From Blastomussa wellsi (taxonomy: Eukaryota; Cnidaria; Anthozoa; Scleractinia; Plerogyridae): a stretch of 64,000 nt of DNA. Position numbers and translations under genes: made by a program. A model generated the notes under the pieces. That model was not told the origin of the DNA. It was given only the letters and a program-made list of their open reading frames with translations, and made no database searches. The stretch covers positions 27,098,281-27,162,280 of the forward strand of contig OX393566.1 in NCBI GenBank assembly GCA_947652115.1, in the 5' to 3' direction. Numbering within the stretch: the first letter of the stretch is position 1; every line of letters starts with the position of its first letter. This document shows, one piece after another, positions 1 through 12,300 of the stretch.

Positions 1-277
1 CAGCCTAGTCAGTTCTCACCCCACCCCAATTCAATTGCCTCGCCCCCAACCCCTGATGAATGTGTGTTTTTACATGTAGCTTAGTCATGCACTTGGCTTT
101 GCTAGTTTTCAGGCATGCCACTGAAACAAATTTAAAGTATTTAAATAAACAAAATATAGTTAAAAATGCAAACTGTTAGGAAACAGGCCAGTTGGCTATA
201 AGCAACAAATATATCCCCCTGTAGAGGGGGGTAAGTTTCTAAAGAAAATGTGGTGCTGTGTCCGTGGGAAGTATAAC

Positions 278-424
278 AATATAATTTGGTTTTATCAACT
301 GGGTTGATAATGTCAATTGGCCACCGTAAAGTACGAAGGGCTAACGCTCGAAACGTCAGCAATTGAATCTCTTCACGGTGGCCAATTGACGTTATCAACC
401 CAGTTGATAAAACCAAATTATATT
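278..424. repeat. Inverted-repeat element with decayed hammerhead-like core
   Basis: Arms 278-327 and 375-424 are near-perfect inverted copies (AATATAATTTGGTTTTATCA...). The centre contains GGGCTAACGCTCGAAACGTC, the same core as in the 51772-52200 element. This copy is the collapsed form of that family. Confidence 0.7.
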
Positions 425-1781
425 CCCCTGTAGGGTGGAGAACTTTCACCTGGGGGCCTGGGAGCTCCTTATAGCCGTCAGTCACACTGCCTTGATGTAG
501 AGCTGTGCTAGTAGAGTGTGTTGATAATTCTTTGTTAATCTGCAGATTATACCAGGGATTGGAATGGATTACAAATCATATTAGGAAGTAGACCTGGGTT
601 CAATATTTAATGCAAATGTTCAAAATTTATTTTATATAAAAACAGTTAAATTTTTTACAGAAATGAATGTACAATAAAATACTCTTGTTTATTTCGCTAT
701 GTACATTTGTCAAATACGTTTCTTGTGAGTTACATGTAGTTAGTTTTGCTCTGTAGTCAGTTCTTTTTTCGGATCAATTTATTATCGTACCTGGGAATAT
801 CCCCACCCACCCCACGGTCCCCAGCGCATGTCTCTCAGTGGCTTGTGACTTCACAACAGAAACATGCTTTAGGGGTGGAGTGGGTGAGGACCATTCCCAC
901 AAATGATGACTGAACCCTTTTTTCTCCTTCCTTTACTAAAACATGTAAGACAGAACTGGTTTGAATCAAGTTTAATGTGTTTTGTGCAGCTTGTTTCTGT
1001 TCAATTGTTATAGTAATTGTTATTCACCAAAAAGTATGTTTGTGACAGACAAATGTACGCAATCTTTTACATTTAAGTGGAAACTCTGCTTTCAAACCAT
1101 TGTAAACATTTTGTAAATAATCTTTAGCTTCTAATAGATCGAAATTATAGTAATTTATATAATTCTTTCAATTTAAAAATGACTGTATCTCATAATTAAA
1201 ATGGTGTAGTGAGTATTTGTATTGAATTTCAGTTAAAAATATCACAGCCCTTAGCAAGTTTCTCTTTTCCCACTGAAATGTAAAACTTTTAATCAGATGG
1301 AAATGTTGTATTGATGGAATTGTTGTAGTATAACACCCTTTCAAAAAATAACTGCAGTATCACAATTCAACTGATGTGAGGGAATAGAAGAATTGTTGTT
1401 GTTGTCAACAAACTGGCGAATGTCATTTTGCGGTGGTTGTTGGTAAGATATAGATTTTAGCCAAGCCGAAAAGTGGAGTTCCACATTTTGAAAATACACG
1501 AGCCTGGTCCAGTGGAAACATTAACTTGTGAGCGTTGAATTTCCAAAAAAACACGTGAACCTGATGAGCTCCTGAGCCTGCGGTATGCGAATTTGATGGT
1601 GGTCAGCGGTTGCCTTGTGTTGACAACTGTCAATTAACCATTATGTAAGCTGACTTGACGTTTAGCCGAGGCGTATTTGTGGAGTATGGGTCTCCCCTCC
1701 CCTCCCCAGAGTCTGTACGGACGGACGCTTAGTAAATAAGTAAAATACGATAATTATTCTTGTTGAAACCGGGTTGATTTT

Positions 1782-1885
1782 AGCCTGCGAATACAGCCGT
1801 CCCTCTGCGCTCCCGGCCCGAGGGGAGTTTCGCAAAATCGCAGACGTCTGTCTTGCGAAATGCTCCTCGGCTGTATTCGCAGGCT
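1782..1885. mobile_element. Short MITE with 18-bp terminal inverted repeats
   Basis: AGCCTGCGAATACAGCCG at 1782-1799 is repeated inverted at 1868-1885. The element is about 104 bp with a GC-rich, imperfectly palindromic interior. There is no coding capacity. Confidence 0.75.
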
Positions 1886-2783
1886 AGGTTGTTTTCAAAA
1901 CGACACGGTTTCATTCTCTTATCCTATTTAAACGTAACCTGCGAGAGCAGACGATTTTTCCGGCTCCAGTAATTTAAACGTTCCCTCTTTGTAAACTCGT
2001 CCTCTTTCACTCCCCGCAGGCTTTTTGGCATATATCGCGGATTGGTTTTCCCACCCTTCGTCCCTTCCCTGTATTTATACCCCCAATCTGTCTTGTGCAA
2101 ACTTTCTCCTCCCATATCTTAACCAGCATAAGCAACAGTGCCTTTTGAATGAATGTGAATATATTACTTTTCTTTCTCTTTTCATTTGCGCTCCTCTAAC
2201 ACATACACACTACAAAGTTTTAACCTCTTTTATTTTTACCTTTTACCTGAATAAAAGCTGATAAATTAGGTACCATTACAATCATGGCATGTTTTTTTAC
2301 AGGATAAAGTATTAATAAAATTCATTTTCCAAACTATTGCCGCAGTTGTTATTCTACAAAAATATGTCTGACACCTGACACCATTACATCGCAATCGGGG
2401 GGAAGGGGGCCGTGACGGATAACAAGTCGCCCTGGGAAAACTCAAACAGTTCCATAAGTGCTCGGTGCGATTTGGCTTTCAGTTTCCAAACGAACACCCC
2501 TTCCAAAACTCCAGCTACGCGCCTGTTAGCGCCGTTGTTTGTTGTTCATTTCAGATGTAGGGTGTCTCTTTCAAATTTACTTATTTCCATGCGCGCATAA
2601 ATACAATACTTTAAGAAGGAAAAGGAATGACCCTACAGAATGATGATCTGAAATGGACAAGTTAATAGGTCTGTTCCACCATTATAGAGCTTATTTCCAT
2701 ACAAGATGTATCTGGCAAGCGATCAACAGCGACTTTATTAGATAAAGGGAGCCAAATTAAAAATTATTTCGCGAATGAATTAC

Positions 2784-3222
2784 AGTAAAAACCCGCGGGT
2801 AAGAACCTGTTTTTGAAGAACCAGTTAGGCGAACATTTGCCAGTTATACCTCTATAAAATAACCACTTAAGCCCACATTTTTGAAAACAGGTTCTTATTT
2901 TCTAAAATCAATTTAAAATGTTTACTTGTTGGAAAATAAGATATGCTGAGATCCCTCTTTGTACATCAAAAAGCCACTGTAGTTGAAAATCGTAAAATAT
3001 TATTGTTAATCACATATTAAATATAAATCACAAATTTCATTCAAGGAAAGGCTGAATACCACCAAAAACTCTATCAGCGACAATGTAATTTTTTTCTTTA
3101 GAAAATAAGAATCCGTTAGGAACCTAAATAGCCTAAAATTCTGCTAATTGCCATTTATGTAAGAACCTGTTTCGGCTAACCTGGAGAAATGCAGGTTCTT
3201 ACTCGCGGGTTTTTTACTGTAT
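2784..3222. mobile_element. MITE, TA-flanked, about 29-bp terminal inverted repeats
   Basis: The left end CAGTAAAAACCCGCGGGTAA recurs inverted on the right with one extra A. Both ends abut TA, and the CAGT terminus with TA target is typical of Tc1/mariner-type MITEs. The interior of about 380 bp is non-coding. Confidence 0.7.
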
Positions 3223-4435
3223 TTGTTATTTGCTTTCATAATAACCAAGAAAAAACTCTATACAGATGCTTCAGTGTGCATGCGAATCGAGTGATGACAG
3301 AGAAAGTGACCTTAGCATGCAGTGACCAAACAGTCGCCGGCTCAAGAGAGAAATGAAGTTGCTTGTTTGCTCAATAAGCACCATTAAAAACTATATTTAC
3401 AATTAAACGAACATTGTTCTCAATAATGCTATACTGGTTTCAGTTTGTTATTGTCGCTATTTAATTATGATCGATTGTACCAGTTGTCGCGAATTCAGTT
3501 TTAAATTTGAGCAAGCCCTTCACCACATCATACGGCTTCAAGGAAAATGGACCAGACCAACTGACAATTGTTAGTTATAGTGTAACGTGGACCTGCCTTA
3601 GCTCATCAAATACATAAGATTAAAAAACAATATTGCGGAAGTAAATTATAATAGTTGATTTGATTCAGGTTTCGCAAATAGTAATTGTTGTAATTACAGC
3701 TTCAATGTATAATACAAATAAAAAAGCTGATCGCGTTTATAAAAATCGTTTTCCCGCCAATTATTTTAAAATATTAAGTCTTTGGCATATCATGGCTATC
3801 ACGTCAATAATCGTTATGCTGCGTACCGTGACATAGCCACAGCTACGAGGCCACGGCTTGCGTGACGCATCATGTACAAGCCAGCACTTGCGTGACAGCA
3901 AGCCAAGTCAGTGACTCAGTATAAACTTGCATGCCGTATCATTCGACTGTTGTCCTTACAAGTCAGTAACGAGTAAAAGTTTGTTGCTCGAGGCACTCTG
4001 TTCCATGCTTGGTGAGAACAATGGCGAGTCAGACTGCAAAAGAAAGCACAACACAACTTGTAGACCATCTTAGTGTAGACTAATGCCCGGAGCAAACGAC
4101 GATGAGTTGACTCACAAGAGAGTTTTCGTGAAACTCTCATCGACTATCGTCAACTCGGGCAAAACGAGACAAAACTCTCATCGACTGAACTCTCATGAGA
4201 AATTTGAGCACGTTCAAAGTTAAAGGAAGCGCATGACAGTCGATGAGATCTCAGGTCAAATGAGGGCAAGAGTTTGAACTCTCATCAACTCTGAGGAAAG
4301 AAAACTAAATTAAAATCGCCCGTCTTTCATTAAGTTTTAATACATCGTGTGAGAAACCCTTGGTTTATAAGCTTCCACCTTCTATTGGGTTTCCTCGCCA
4401 CATTTATAGATGATTTTAGATTATAATTATATTAA

Positions 4436-5200
4436 GGTTTAGCCAAGCCTAAACGCAGAGCTCAGTATTTTTGCTGGTTCTTAATAATTTGTTAAATTGC
4501 GTTCATTATAGTACTAGCGTGCGCAACTACTCAAGAAAGATTCCACAGCTGAAATAAATAAAAATAATTAAAAACGTCAACTCCAATTGCAGAATTTCCG
4601 GGTTTACCTCGGTGTAAAAACCTGTGACTTTTTTCTTTGTTTTTGAGCTATTGTTTTTCTGTTCTGTATTGTTTTGAGTTCTTTGTTATCTTGTTCGTTC
4701 TTTATTTTACGTCACTGGTGAGTTTCACAGGTTTTTACACCGAGGATGAGCCGAATTTCCACTGAGAATGAACATGAAAATTAAAAAATCCTGCCAGCAG
4801 CGAAAAAAATCGGACCTGAGCCCGGGATCAATGAAAAAAAACCAATACCTGGTCAGCAGTTAACCTAAAAAAACCGCGTGACCTAGATGGTCAGCGGATA
4901 TCTTTTTTTTGACAGCTGTCAATTGACCATAACATATCAAAGATGTAAGCTTATGGTAACCTTTTAAAATGTTAACCAAGTCGAACTCTCTGAATTATGG
5001 CCGCCATATTGATATTTGGGGCGACGTTGTAGGTACGCGTATTTTGCACGCGCCCGCGAGTCCTGCCGCTTGCCATTTTGACTATGAAAAATGAAAGGCA
5101 TAGTTCTCCTGTTTGTACTTCGTATGCGTGCTTGGTTCTCCTATTTCTATGGGTATGGGCCTCTGCTCTGCAGCCCTTCGGGCCGCCGCAGCTCCGCCTT
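4436..5200 (+). repeat. Dispersed repeat, copy A
   Basis: Starts near TTTAGCCAAGCCTAAACGCA and ends with a GC-rich tail (GCCCTTCGGGCCGCCGCAGC). It shares long similarity with 28380-28893 in ABCB6 intron 5 and weaker similarity with 1452-1660. Shared landmarks include GACAGCTGTCAATTGACCAT and TGCGTGCTTGGTTCTC. No coding capacity; class unknown. Confidence 0.65.
4607..4745. mobile_element. Foldback element with 21-bp inverted ends
   Basis: CCTCGGTGTAAAAACCTGTG(A) at 4607-4627 is inverted at 4725-4745. The interior is T-rich and non-coding. It is inserted inside the dispersed repeat 4436-5200. Confidence 0.65.
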
Positions 5201-5628
5201 GAAAAAAGGCTCGAAAAGATCACGTGTACGCTGGTAAACTGGGAGCGGTTTTACGCGACAGATTCCATCCAATAAAACTGCAGCGTTTGATGTGTGGTTT
5301 ACTCACCCGATTATCTGTGGCACTGAACAAGTTGTCGATGTGAAGTGGAGCGGGTTTCTCGTTGGAAGGTGACCTGGAGCCGAGAGACACAGTAAAATCA
5401 ATATAAGGCCAGCGAAGATATTGAACTGCCCATTTGAAAACAAACAAATAAGCTACAAATAACCAAATGAAATGAATATGGGCCAAGCAATAAAAACAGA
5501 AATGCCCCACTGTATGTGAATATTTCACTGCTAGTACTAAACATGGAAATCGAATGGTTTCATAAAACGTCAACTTACATCTTTGCGAGGTCATTCAAAG
5601 AGTGAGTTTTGTTTCTCCTAGAAGACAA

Positions 5629-5634
5629 TTTATT
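5629..5634 (-). promoter_or_regulatory. Candidate polyadenylation signal of the FERM gene
   Basis: AATAAA on the minus strand about 200 nt past the stop codon. This is the nearest canonical hexamer, so the 3' UTR is probably short; the reading frames across 5220-5814 are then most likely UTR or flanking DNA. Confidence 0.45.
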
Positions 5635-5830
5635 TTCATTCCTGGGGAAAGCAATAATCCATTCACAGTGAGTGCATTCCGTTAAACAAAGCCAAGACAA
5701 GTAAAGTACCCAGCTGTAGACAGCAACACACTTACCCTTTAAAGTTATTAACTTCTTGCTTTTGATTAAAGAAGGTACGCAAGTCTGGCAGTGAACTTCG
5801 TCTCCTGAATTCAAATGAAAGTACGTAGAA

Positions 5831-6837
5831 TCACGTGATCAAAGTAAGCCACAAAAGAACAAGGATGCTGACAACACCAAAAAAACCTGATTCAAACCTT
5901 TTGTGCTTTGAATGGTCTTTTCCCCGAAGCAACTTTTCATCTGAAGCAGAAATGCCATCAAGGTATGTAAAACGCTTCCGGTGTTCCCACTTGTTTCTAT
6001 CATTTGGGATAAATACGTGGAAGCTTCGCTGGGCATCCACAAGATAATTGCCTTGTTTGCCTGGATCATCATCAAGATCTGTTTCCAAGAAATTTGGCGC
6101 GTAAGGTGCATTCGGGCGAACCTGGATGTCTGGACGAGCGGGCATGGGACTCGCGGACTTAAGTTTCCCGGTTGTTCTCTCGTTCCTTAATTGGCTACGC
6201 GTTTTGTCCCTTTGTGGTTGCTGCGTTTTATTTTCTGATTCTCTGGAGTTTTTCATCAGATCCATGATTCGAAGGTTGCGTTTGGAAGCTCTTCCTGAAG
6301 AAGATCTTTCACAAGCGACGGAGATTCCTGAATCAACGTCTGTTTCAGGCAAAGAGAAGATGTCAAGTGGAGGTTTCTTGGCGTGAGAGTTTTTAGTCAT
6401 GCCAGCAAATGACTTGTTACGAGTGGCTTTCTTGTCTGTTCTTGGAGAAGCAGAAGGAGAAGACGGTGCGGTATCTTTCGCATGTGGAGCTCGAACATTA
6501 GCTGGAAGCGAAGCTGACCTCGAGTGAATATTCTTAGGTCGATCATCGGGAAGGCCGTCGGAAACGCTCGTTTTCTTCTGAATGCTTTTAATTGGCTCGT
6601 TCGAAGTCACGGGAGACCCCGAACGCTTCGTAAACTGTGATGTAGACGGCAATGACGTAGCACCATCGACAGTAGCTGTGCTAAGTTGCGAGGATGAAGC
6701 CTCTCTATCAGGTTTAATATGGCCGTTGGAGTTGGATCTTGTGGGAAGTTCCGTGGTAATCACAGCTCTTCCTGTGAGACTCGTGACCTTCATCGATTCT
6801 GCTTTTCTAACTCCACGACGTGTTTTGGCTCCTGGCC
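5831..6837 (-). CDS. FERM gene exon 18: disordered region and C-terminal hydrophobic tail
   Basis: 335 codons including the TGA stop. The body is rich in Ser, Thr, Pro, Lys and Arg with many potential phosphosites (for example [21 protein letters not shown]), consistent with disorder. A more conserved-looking patch near the end ([19 protein letters not shown]) precedes [20 protein letters not shown] and LTLIT-stop. The last 18 residues form one membrane-spanning segment with a basic cytosolic flank, a tail-anchor topology. Vertebrate FRMD3 and FRMD5 also carry near-C-terminal membrane segments; EPB41L5 is not known to. Confidence 0.85.
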
Positions 6838-9282
6838 CTTTAAAGAAAAAAAGAATTGGTTAAAGACACTTGAAACGACAAACAAAGTTTTCGTTCATTT
6901 CACTGTGAAGTCAACGAGTGTCTGTCTCTCAGGATAACACATGCCTTAGAAATAAAAACTGTTCGAACAACTCAGCTGCTACTATGCAGAAAAATGGTTC
7001 GGGTCTTTACAACATCACTTTAAACAAATATAGACAAAAAAGAACAAATGACAAATACAGCTGACAGGGATAATAACTCAAATCAGCCAGTAAGATGCTA
7101 TATTACTGGCTTCAAAGTACTGGACCATGAAGGTTTTATTTCTAGATTGTTCTTGGTCCATAATTGCATTATTGTGGACTGAGTGGGCAAATAACCAGCA
7201 AAAAAATAACACGGAATTTACATTGTTTGTTAAAATTATTAAAATACTGTGTTTAACTTACTGAGACGTAAGGGAAACATGTAAAAAATCTAAACACCCA
7301 ACAAAGGCAGGCGATTATTTCTAAACTCTCTTTGACAACTTAAGGTATCCAAGTTCTAATTATTTCACAGAAAGGTTCCGACATAAATAAGATCGTTTTG
7401 AAAAAACCTATGTAAGCCGCTTCGCTGCATTACGATTGACGTGAAAGAAGATGAACAGCACTTAAATTTAACTTTTCAAGTGAAATTACATTAACGTTTT
7501 TCAAAAGAACCTTTTGCTGCAGATACATCTACTGAAGTTCCTTTACTTTATATGTAGGACAATGTCCAGCGAAAATTGAAATGCAGCAACGGAAAATAAA
7601 TGAGAATTTCTCACAAACCTTTTATGAAGAGTTCAAGGGTGCGCCCGAAGTCGACTTTCTTACAAGATGAAAATTTCATGTCTGTCTTGGATGAAGGGCG
7701 GACAAATAACCAAGGGTTTCAGTTTTTCCTCGAGAACAGGAAGACAACTCGTACAATGAAAACCTCACTTGCTCCTCTTAAGCTTTTATTTTGTCTCATT
7801 TGAATTGATAACAATAATAAACGTAAACAATAAGAACGTTTGGTACGTTCAAGAACTTTCCATGATGTGATAAAAAGAAACAATATTCTGGTAGATCAAC
7901 ACTATTAATACAGGCTTTCTGGCTGAATGACGAATCACATTTTGAAGATAATGTCGTGAGTTCATGACATCAAGGCTGTATGTACATAATCCGCGGATCT
8001 AAATAACACAATTAATGCGAAAGTACATAGAAAAAATATTACAGTTCCCAGTACTACGCAGAACTGATAGAAGGACGGCATATTAACGCGAAACCCCAGA
8101 GGCAGATCATGAATTTTTAACAACGCCAAAGAAAATTCTTGAAATATTCAGCTTACATGTAACACTTTTCTTTGGATTGAAGCCACACGTGGTCCATCTG
8201 GTTTAGAAAGCGACATTTTTGGTTTGAGCTAAACGGCTCGTGTTTTAATGGCAAAAACACACAATTTTAAATAAGTTACACACACTTTAAAAGCTTCCCT
8301 TACCTTTAACCTCGAATTAAATAAGTTTGACAATTTTTTTTCTGCTCAACGCAGGCAATAAATAGTCAATAGTCACATAAACAAAACAAATTCCTATAAA
8401 ACTCTAAAAGGGGGCGATTTCTCAAATGAACGTGGGCAAAACCGGAAAGACTGTCGCGCCGAAATGAACTGTTAAAAACCTAAAGTTGTTAATTACTGGA
8501 AAGTCATTACTTAACAAAAAAACCTAAAATGCTTGAAACTACAACTCCACAAAGCAAGACAGCTTCAAATTAGACTTTCTAAACAATGATTTTGTCTACT
8601 ACACACTGAATCAACTTGTCTGATGGCATAACTTCACATCGCAGGTTACGAGGGTTTGTTGGTATGCATGCTGTATATTCGACTGCATTCCTTATCATTG
8701 AACCAAACTTTCCTGAAGTAATCGCAGCTATTTCACCAGTGAATAGCACTTTTGAATGTTAGTGACCATAATCTCAAAATTCTGAACTACCTTTGACAGA
8801 AATGAAGTTACCATTTCGCTGTTCTTTTTCTAATTGTCTCCGGGTCTTACTCGAACCCACCCTTCCCTAAGGCTCCCTAAAGCGTTTAATGTTTTTCCAT
8901 CATTTCACTGAGCCATTATTTACAAACACCAGTCTTTTGTAAAGACCCCTCAATTTCTATACATTTTACCAAAAGAAACGAAAACAATAAAATGGTAACT
9001 AGGTGAAGTGAATTTTTTACCCGAAACTAGCTTCGTGGCGCCGTATAGTTTCCTACAAGCATTTCACTGCATAATCGTCGGAATGAAATCTCGCCTAAAA
9101 CAAGAGTGAATTGTCTTTCTGAAAAGATGTAACGAACGTCCTTTGCTGGTCACCATGATCAGTTGCTGTTCTCTCATAACCCTATATCCTAGACTTGTTT
9201 TGATCTTTTAATAAGAAATTTGATGCTGATCTCTCGCGGAGGACAGGAAAGCAAATCTGCCATTCAATCAAGACAATAATAC

Positions 9283-9313
<31 letters not shown>

Positions 9314-12300
9314 AGACAATCCTAAAAAAGAAAGAGTTTGTCTTGTTATAGCATCACTAACAAAGTTTCAAAAGGTGAAAGACCTATGAAAGTACATACA
9401 CGTGACAGACATGCACACTGCACGTGATTGATCTGCTTACCAAAATACAATGGCGGTTTAAGAATCCTGAGCTGGTCAATGGTGTTGTGATGTTTGTCCC
9501 CGTCATCATACTCCACATAATACTTGCCATGCTCAATGCCAATCACTTTACCTGACAGCTTGGCGGGAAGACTCGGCCAATGAGCAATCACTCGACTGTC
9601 TGAAGAAAATATTATAGCGACAGTTTAGGTTATTGCCAACACCTTTCTGAGCAGGGAGAAGGCTAGTTTTATAAGGACAAAGTATCTCGTGAGAAACACT
9701 TAACGCTGTCGTTTTATACTGAATACAAAATTCATTGTTCCCCAAAAATGTAGAAGCAAGACTGAAACCTTCCAAATTCCTCCTCTCACAGTCAGTTGGC
9801 TTTCTAATAGCTTATATTAAGCTTGCATCTTGACAGCGTAACAATAATGGTAGCGCCGTAACTGGTGTAATAGCAAACTTTCAGCTGGGGAAATAGTGAG
9901 AGACGGCCCGAACAGAAAACCTGCTAGCAATAAGGCATCGTTTTTGGGATGCTGTTAAGTGGAATTTGAATCATACGGTTTGACAATCATATGGTTTATA
10001 TAGGTGGACGTTGAGAGCGCTCCTACCAACTTCAATGTCGCTAATCTCAGGCACTTGATCAAACACCACACACTCCGTGTCAGTTCTGTCATGCGCAATA
10101 GTGTCTCCATTATCAAACTTGATGTGCAGCATTTCTCCCAGACCAGTAACTACTCCTTTATAAAAGTCTCCATTCAACGCCTTACCCCACACGCGAGAAC
10201 CAACACGAATAAAACCTACAACAAAACACTTTCGGAGTTAGACTAATTCAAAACGTGAAGCTGTGTGAAAGACTGGCAACGTGTTCAAACATGGGGTCGC
10301 ATCTATAAATTGCATAAAAACGTTTGCGGTTGAACCCTGCCTGAAGGCTTGCCTTGGCGTTTGAGTTATCTCACAACAGAAATCTCAAAAAGCCGGAGCC
10401 AACTTCAGCAGAACCGTTCGAGTATCATTGCTTGTTGTTATAGTAAAAATAAATAATTCGGCAGGGTGTACCTCCTATCAGAATGACGTGGATACGCGGC
10501 CCGACAAAATGTCTTTCGTTGTAATTCAAATGCCATTTTTATGGCGCATAATTCCCGAGACACAGAAATAATGCACCACGTGAATAAAGCATGCCAACAG
10601 ACATCTAGAAATCTTCAAGGACTGTTTTCGATGGCAAATTACCAAAAAACATACGCATTCAGCACAGAGACGAAACGATTCTTATTAATATTTTTTGACG
10701 CCTGTTTAGGGATTTAGTATATTCTCCATACCTGTAACAACGTTTGCTTTCTCCTCCGAGTTGTTCGTTTCAGGCCTATTACATGAACAAGCAATTGAGA
10801 GACTGTTTTGGTGACAAAATGATCCAGTGATTGTTTTTGTCCGGCTTATGTGTTGCTCCATGTACTGCATGCTAGTTTTTAACCTGCAGGCAAGATCACT
10901 CTTTGGAAAAACCGCTACCGATGAGTGAAAATGGCTCAATTTTCGACAACTTCGAAGGACGTTAGGTTGCAATGGTAACTCACTAGCATGCAAAGAATTG
11001 TCTTGGCTTAGCACTGATCAGTAGACCTGCGGAATTATGAAACTGTGAAAACTTTTAAAGCCCAACTACAAAGTGTAAAACTTTTTATAATAAATCCGTG
11101 AAATATTATTACAGTTTTGTGTCGGTAGAGCGTTGCCTCTGTTCCAAGAAAATCATGCAAGACTGTATATGATTTACCTGCTTATCTCCGCACATTAATT
11201 TTTACCAAGGGATCTTGTTTTACACGTGTCACATTTTCCTGGTGACGATTATGAATTCCGAAATAGGACTGAAATATGGTAAACATCAACAAGAAAGACA
11301 CCACATGGAAAAGTTTGTTTTAAAAACCAAATGGATTTTTATTCATGCGGAGACGTTTACGCGATCATAGTGCAAATTTGGGGATTCAGGGAATTTTAAT
11401 GCTAAATGTGCGATAACAATGCTAATGCAATACTGAGCACACTGCTACAATAACAAACAAAATATTTGTTTGATTAATTGGAAATAACAACGTCAACGCA
11501 GCAAATCGGGAGGTTGTTTGTTTGCCTTTGCTTTACGAGCCAAATACTCGCAATTCCGGCAAACAATGCAAGCCGGGCAGGATTCTGACAAACACGATTA
11601 TAATAATTTATGGCTACTAATATCTCGCTTGTGACGCAGCTTAAAAGTTTCATCCCTGTGCTGTATGCGGCTTAGCTAAAAGTTTAAAAAAGTAAGCGAC
11701 TCGGACGGGTTTCAGGTACTAACCGACTGTAGGTCTTCTTGAGAATCGTTCACTTGTTGCCCTGAAAAAAAATATTTATAAGGTAAATTCATAACATACA
11801 ACCCTCAGCGATATGGAGACGTATTTTGTTATCCACCTGTTAAAACACTATTGTAGCTTAACATCTTTTCTTGTAAAAGCAACAGGGTTTTGACGCCTTT
11901 TCGTACGCTGTCTAAAACAGGGGAGCTAAATTAGCACTAGCTTAGAAACTTTTCATGGTGCGTAACTGTCTCAGGGAAAGCAAAAACAGCTACAACTGAC
12001 ATCTGTCCATTGACCGAAGGACGAGAAAGAATAAGGACCATTTTACAAACCAAAGTGAATTTTCCGTAATACTGTTACAAATTCAAAACAACAGTTAATG
12101 AAACAAAACTGATCGCTTTAGGTTACCTCTGAATCTTGTAGGATTTCCTGGCGCTCATTCTTGCATCTCTTTGCGCTTGGTGTTCTGTTCTTCCACTGTA
12201 ATGTAGCACAACAAATCAACCATTTCCTTTCTCGCTTGTAACTATCTATTAAACCTATCTACAACGTCCATCCTGTCGAAGAGAGGTAGCTTTTATAGGG

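Larger units (their letters stand above)
1..5200. other. Intergenic, repeat-rich region without a supported gene
   Basis: No open frame here has recognisable protein similarity or a consistent splice structure. The DNA contains the inverted-repeat element at 278-424, foldback elements at 1782-1885, 2784-3222 and 4607-4745, and a dispersed repeat at 4436-5200 whose diverged relative lies at 1452-1660. Between 3230 and 4080 I see nothing assignable beyond AT-rich DNA and short palindromes. Confidence 0.6.

Noticed and set aside
141..485. 114-codon minus-strand frame
   Set aside because: It crosses the palindromic element 278-424; its middle is the hammerhead-like core read as protein.
5220..5814. 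Frames of 124 and 79 codons on the minus strand downstream of the FERM gene
   Set aside because: No domain, no splice support and located past the stop; read as 3' UTR or flank.
9971..10246. The Tudor-like exons as a separate small gene
   Set aside because: Exon 16 has an acceptor and joins exon 15 in phase; there is no promoter or start codon of its own, and exon 17 and the last exon continue the frame.
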